From the NCBI GenBank assembly GCA_023453125.1, contig JAEXUB010000184.1, positions 62,001 to 126,000 of the forward strand: a stretch of 64,000 bases of DNA, read 5' to 3'. Below the pieces are notes generated by a model. That model was not told the origin of the DNA, ran no database searches, and saw only the letters and a program-made list of their open reading frames with translations. Within the stretch, counting starts at the first letter, position 1. Every line of letters starts with the position of its first letter. This document shows positions 62,970 through 64,000 of the stretch, one piece after another. Both the position numbers and the translations under genes were made by a program. Origin of the DNA: Bacteroidota bacterium. GTDB lineage: Bacteria > Bacteroidota > Ignavibacteria > Ignavibacteriales > Melioribacteraceae.

Positions 62970-64000
62970 ATGTGCGGAATTTTCGGTATTGCAGTAAGCA
63001 ATAAATCCCGTTATGGGAATCAGGAAATAAAAAAACTCTTAGCTCGGCTCGCTCTTCTGTCTGAAGCCAGAGGCAAGGAATCGGGAGGATTAGCTTTCCG
63101 TAATCCGGTTAAGAATAATATAAAGGTTTTAAGGGCTCCGGTTCCGGTAAGTGAATTAATCAGGAGTTCGATTTACCGTGAAACCCTTGCAGAGTGGCTT
63201 GATGATTTTTCCGGGTCGAATCTTTCTGCTTCATTTGCGGTTATCGGCCATTCAAGGCTTGTAACAAACGGAACGCAGATGGAAGACCATAATAATCAGC
63301 CGGTAATTAAAGACGGTTTTGTTGCGGTTCACAACGGAATTATTGTGAATGCCGATGAAATATGGAAGAAATATCCTGCACTTGAAAGAAGATATGAAAT
63401 AGATACCGAAGTAATGCTGTCGCTTATGATGAGTAATTTAAATGAGAACTGCTGTCTTAAGGCATCAGTAAAAAACACATTTAATGAGATTTACGGTACT
63501 GTTTCCACAGGCCTGATTTCGGAAGTGGAGCCGGTGCTCCTTCTTGCCACTAATAATGGTTCCCTTTATACGGTTTCAGATGGAAAAGGAATACTGGTTT
63601 TTGCGTCTGAATTCTCGATTCTTCGGGAGGCTGTAAATAGTATTCCGGTAGGGAACCTAAATAATAGCTGTATAAAGCATTTGACGCCGTATAATTGTAT
63701 AGAAGTAAATCTTGAGTCTTTCGGATTAACTGAATACCATCTTGAAAATCCTGATGCAGGAGTGCAGCATAGTTTTGAAAAGAAGACTCCTTTGGATGTT
63801 AAAATTGTAAAAAACAGCCTTTCAGGAAAAAATAAATTAAGACACTCACTTGTAGACATAAATAGAATAATGCTCGATCCTGTAAGCAGCAGCGAAAGGA
63901 AACTGCTGGAACATAATTATGAAGCCGTCTCTAAGCTTAAAAGGTGCTCTAAGTGCCTTCTGCCGGAAACTTTTCCTTTTATTTCATTTAATACGGAAGG
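62970..64000 (+). CDS. Class II glutamine amidotransferase domain fused to a WbuX-like synthetase start (cut by window edge)
   Basis: The frame is open from the ATG at 62970 to the right edge (344 residues seen). Residues 1-~240 form a GlmS/AsnB-type N-terminal-nucleophile glutaminase: Cys2 in MCGIFGI, Arg96 in HSRLVTNG, Asn122-Gly123 in AVHNGIIVN, and Asp145 in IDTEVMLSL. After a ~70-residue linker comes RCSKCLLPETFPFISFNTEG (Cys326, Cys329), which matches the first zinc-knuckle CxxC and start of a WbuX/WbpG-type amidotransferase. The protein would make its own ammonia, unlike the HisH/HisF-fed enzyme encoded just before it. The PP-loop domain is not visible because the window ends. Confidence 0.78.
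   Translation, partial: MCGIFGIAVSNKSRYGNQEIKKLLARLALLSEARGKESGGLAFRNPVKNNIKVLRAPVPVSELIRSSIYRETLAEWLDDFSGSNLSASFAVIGHSRLVTNGTQMEDHNNQPVIKDGFVAVHNGIIVNADEIWKKYPALERRYEIDTEVMLSLMMSNLNENCCLKASVKNTFNEIYGTVSTGLISEVEPVLLLATNNGSLYTVSDGKGILVFASEFSILREAVNSIPVGNLNNSCIKHLTPYNCIEVNLESFGLTEYHLENPDAGVQHSFEKKTPLDVKIVKNSLSGKNKLRHSLVDINRIMLDPVSSSERKLLEHNYEAVSKLKRCSKCLLPETFPFISFNTE

Overview
The window looks like chromosomal DNA of a free-living bacterium of the Bacteroidota/Chlorobi lineage, most plausibly an Ignavibacteria-type organism. This is an inference from moderate-to-low GC, many outer-membrane beta-barrel and DUF5723-type proteins, secreted C1, M28 and S37 peptidases, and an ATPase-less TolC/HlyD/ABC-2 operon. 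No rRNA or marker gene is present to prove it. No tRNA, rRNA, CRISPR array, insertion sequence or phage gene was seen. Good sigma70-type promoters (TTGACA/TTGACG, 17-nt spacer, TATATT-like) are visible before groES, tetR and the GH13 gene.

Positions 1-35.7 kb are mainly housekeeping and cell-envelope genes in short operons. On the plus strand: the 3' end of a COG2509 flavoprotein and a membrane-anchored reductive-dehalogenase-like Fe-S protein. On the minus strand: mutS, a DUF1684 lipoprotein and a DAHP synthase. Then plus-strand genes for a 1195-residue GH13 enzyme, a secreted M28 peptidase, a large surface protein and a DUF5723 outer-membrane protein. A minus-strand operon follows: tetR, tolC, hlyD, two ABC-2 permeases and a small beta-barrel, with two near-identical operators. 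Next come three secreted proteins (a carboxypeptidase-regulatory-like protein, a C1 peptidase and an S37 peptidase), then groES-groEL behind a perfect CIRCE element, a barrel protein, plsY-htrA-purB, and glgP with a coupled unknown gene.

From about 35.9 kb to the right edge lies one long plus-strand surface-polysaccharide locus. It opens with a structured leader carrying JUMPstart/ops-like pieces. It encodes an SLBB protein, a Wzz/BY-kinase, a UDP-sugar dehydrogenase, a Wzx flippase, a Wzy-like polymerase, seven glycosyltransferases (including a GT10 fucosyltransferase-like enzyme and a CgeB fusion) and five methyltransferase-like proteins. It also has an epimerase, a cupin, a DegT aminotransferase, an HPr-kinase-like P-loop protein and a carbamoyltransferase. 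Genes overlap or abut almost everywhere and no terminator is visible inside, so a single operon is likely.

The right end is the most interesting part. A HisH/HisF-type ammonia-producing pair is followed by a WbuX/WbpG-type sugar amidotransferase whose zinc-binding cysteines are mostly lost. Next comes a gene cut by the window edge that joins a complete GlmS-type class II glutaminase domain to what looks like the start of a second WbuX-like synthetase with an intact CxxC motif. Together they suggest amidated or amidino sugars, made with two different ammonia-delivery arrangements side by side.
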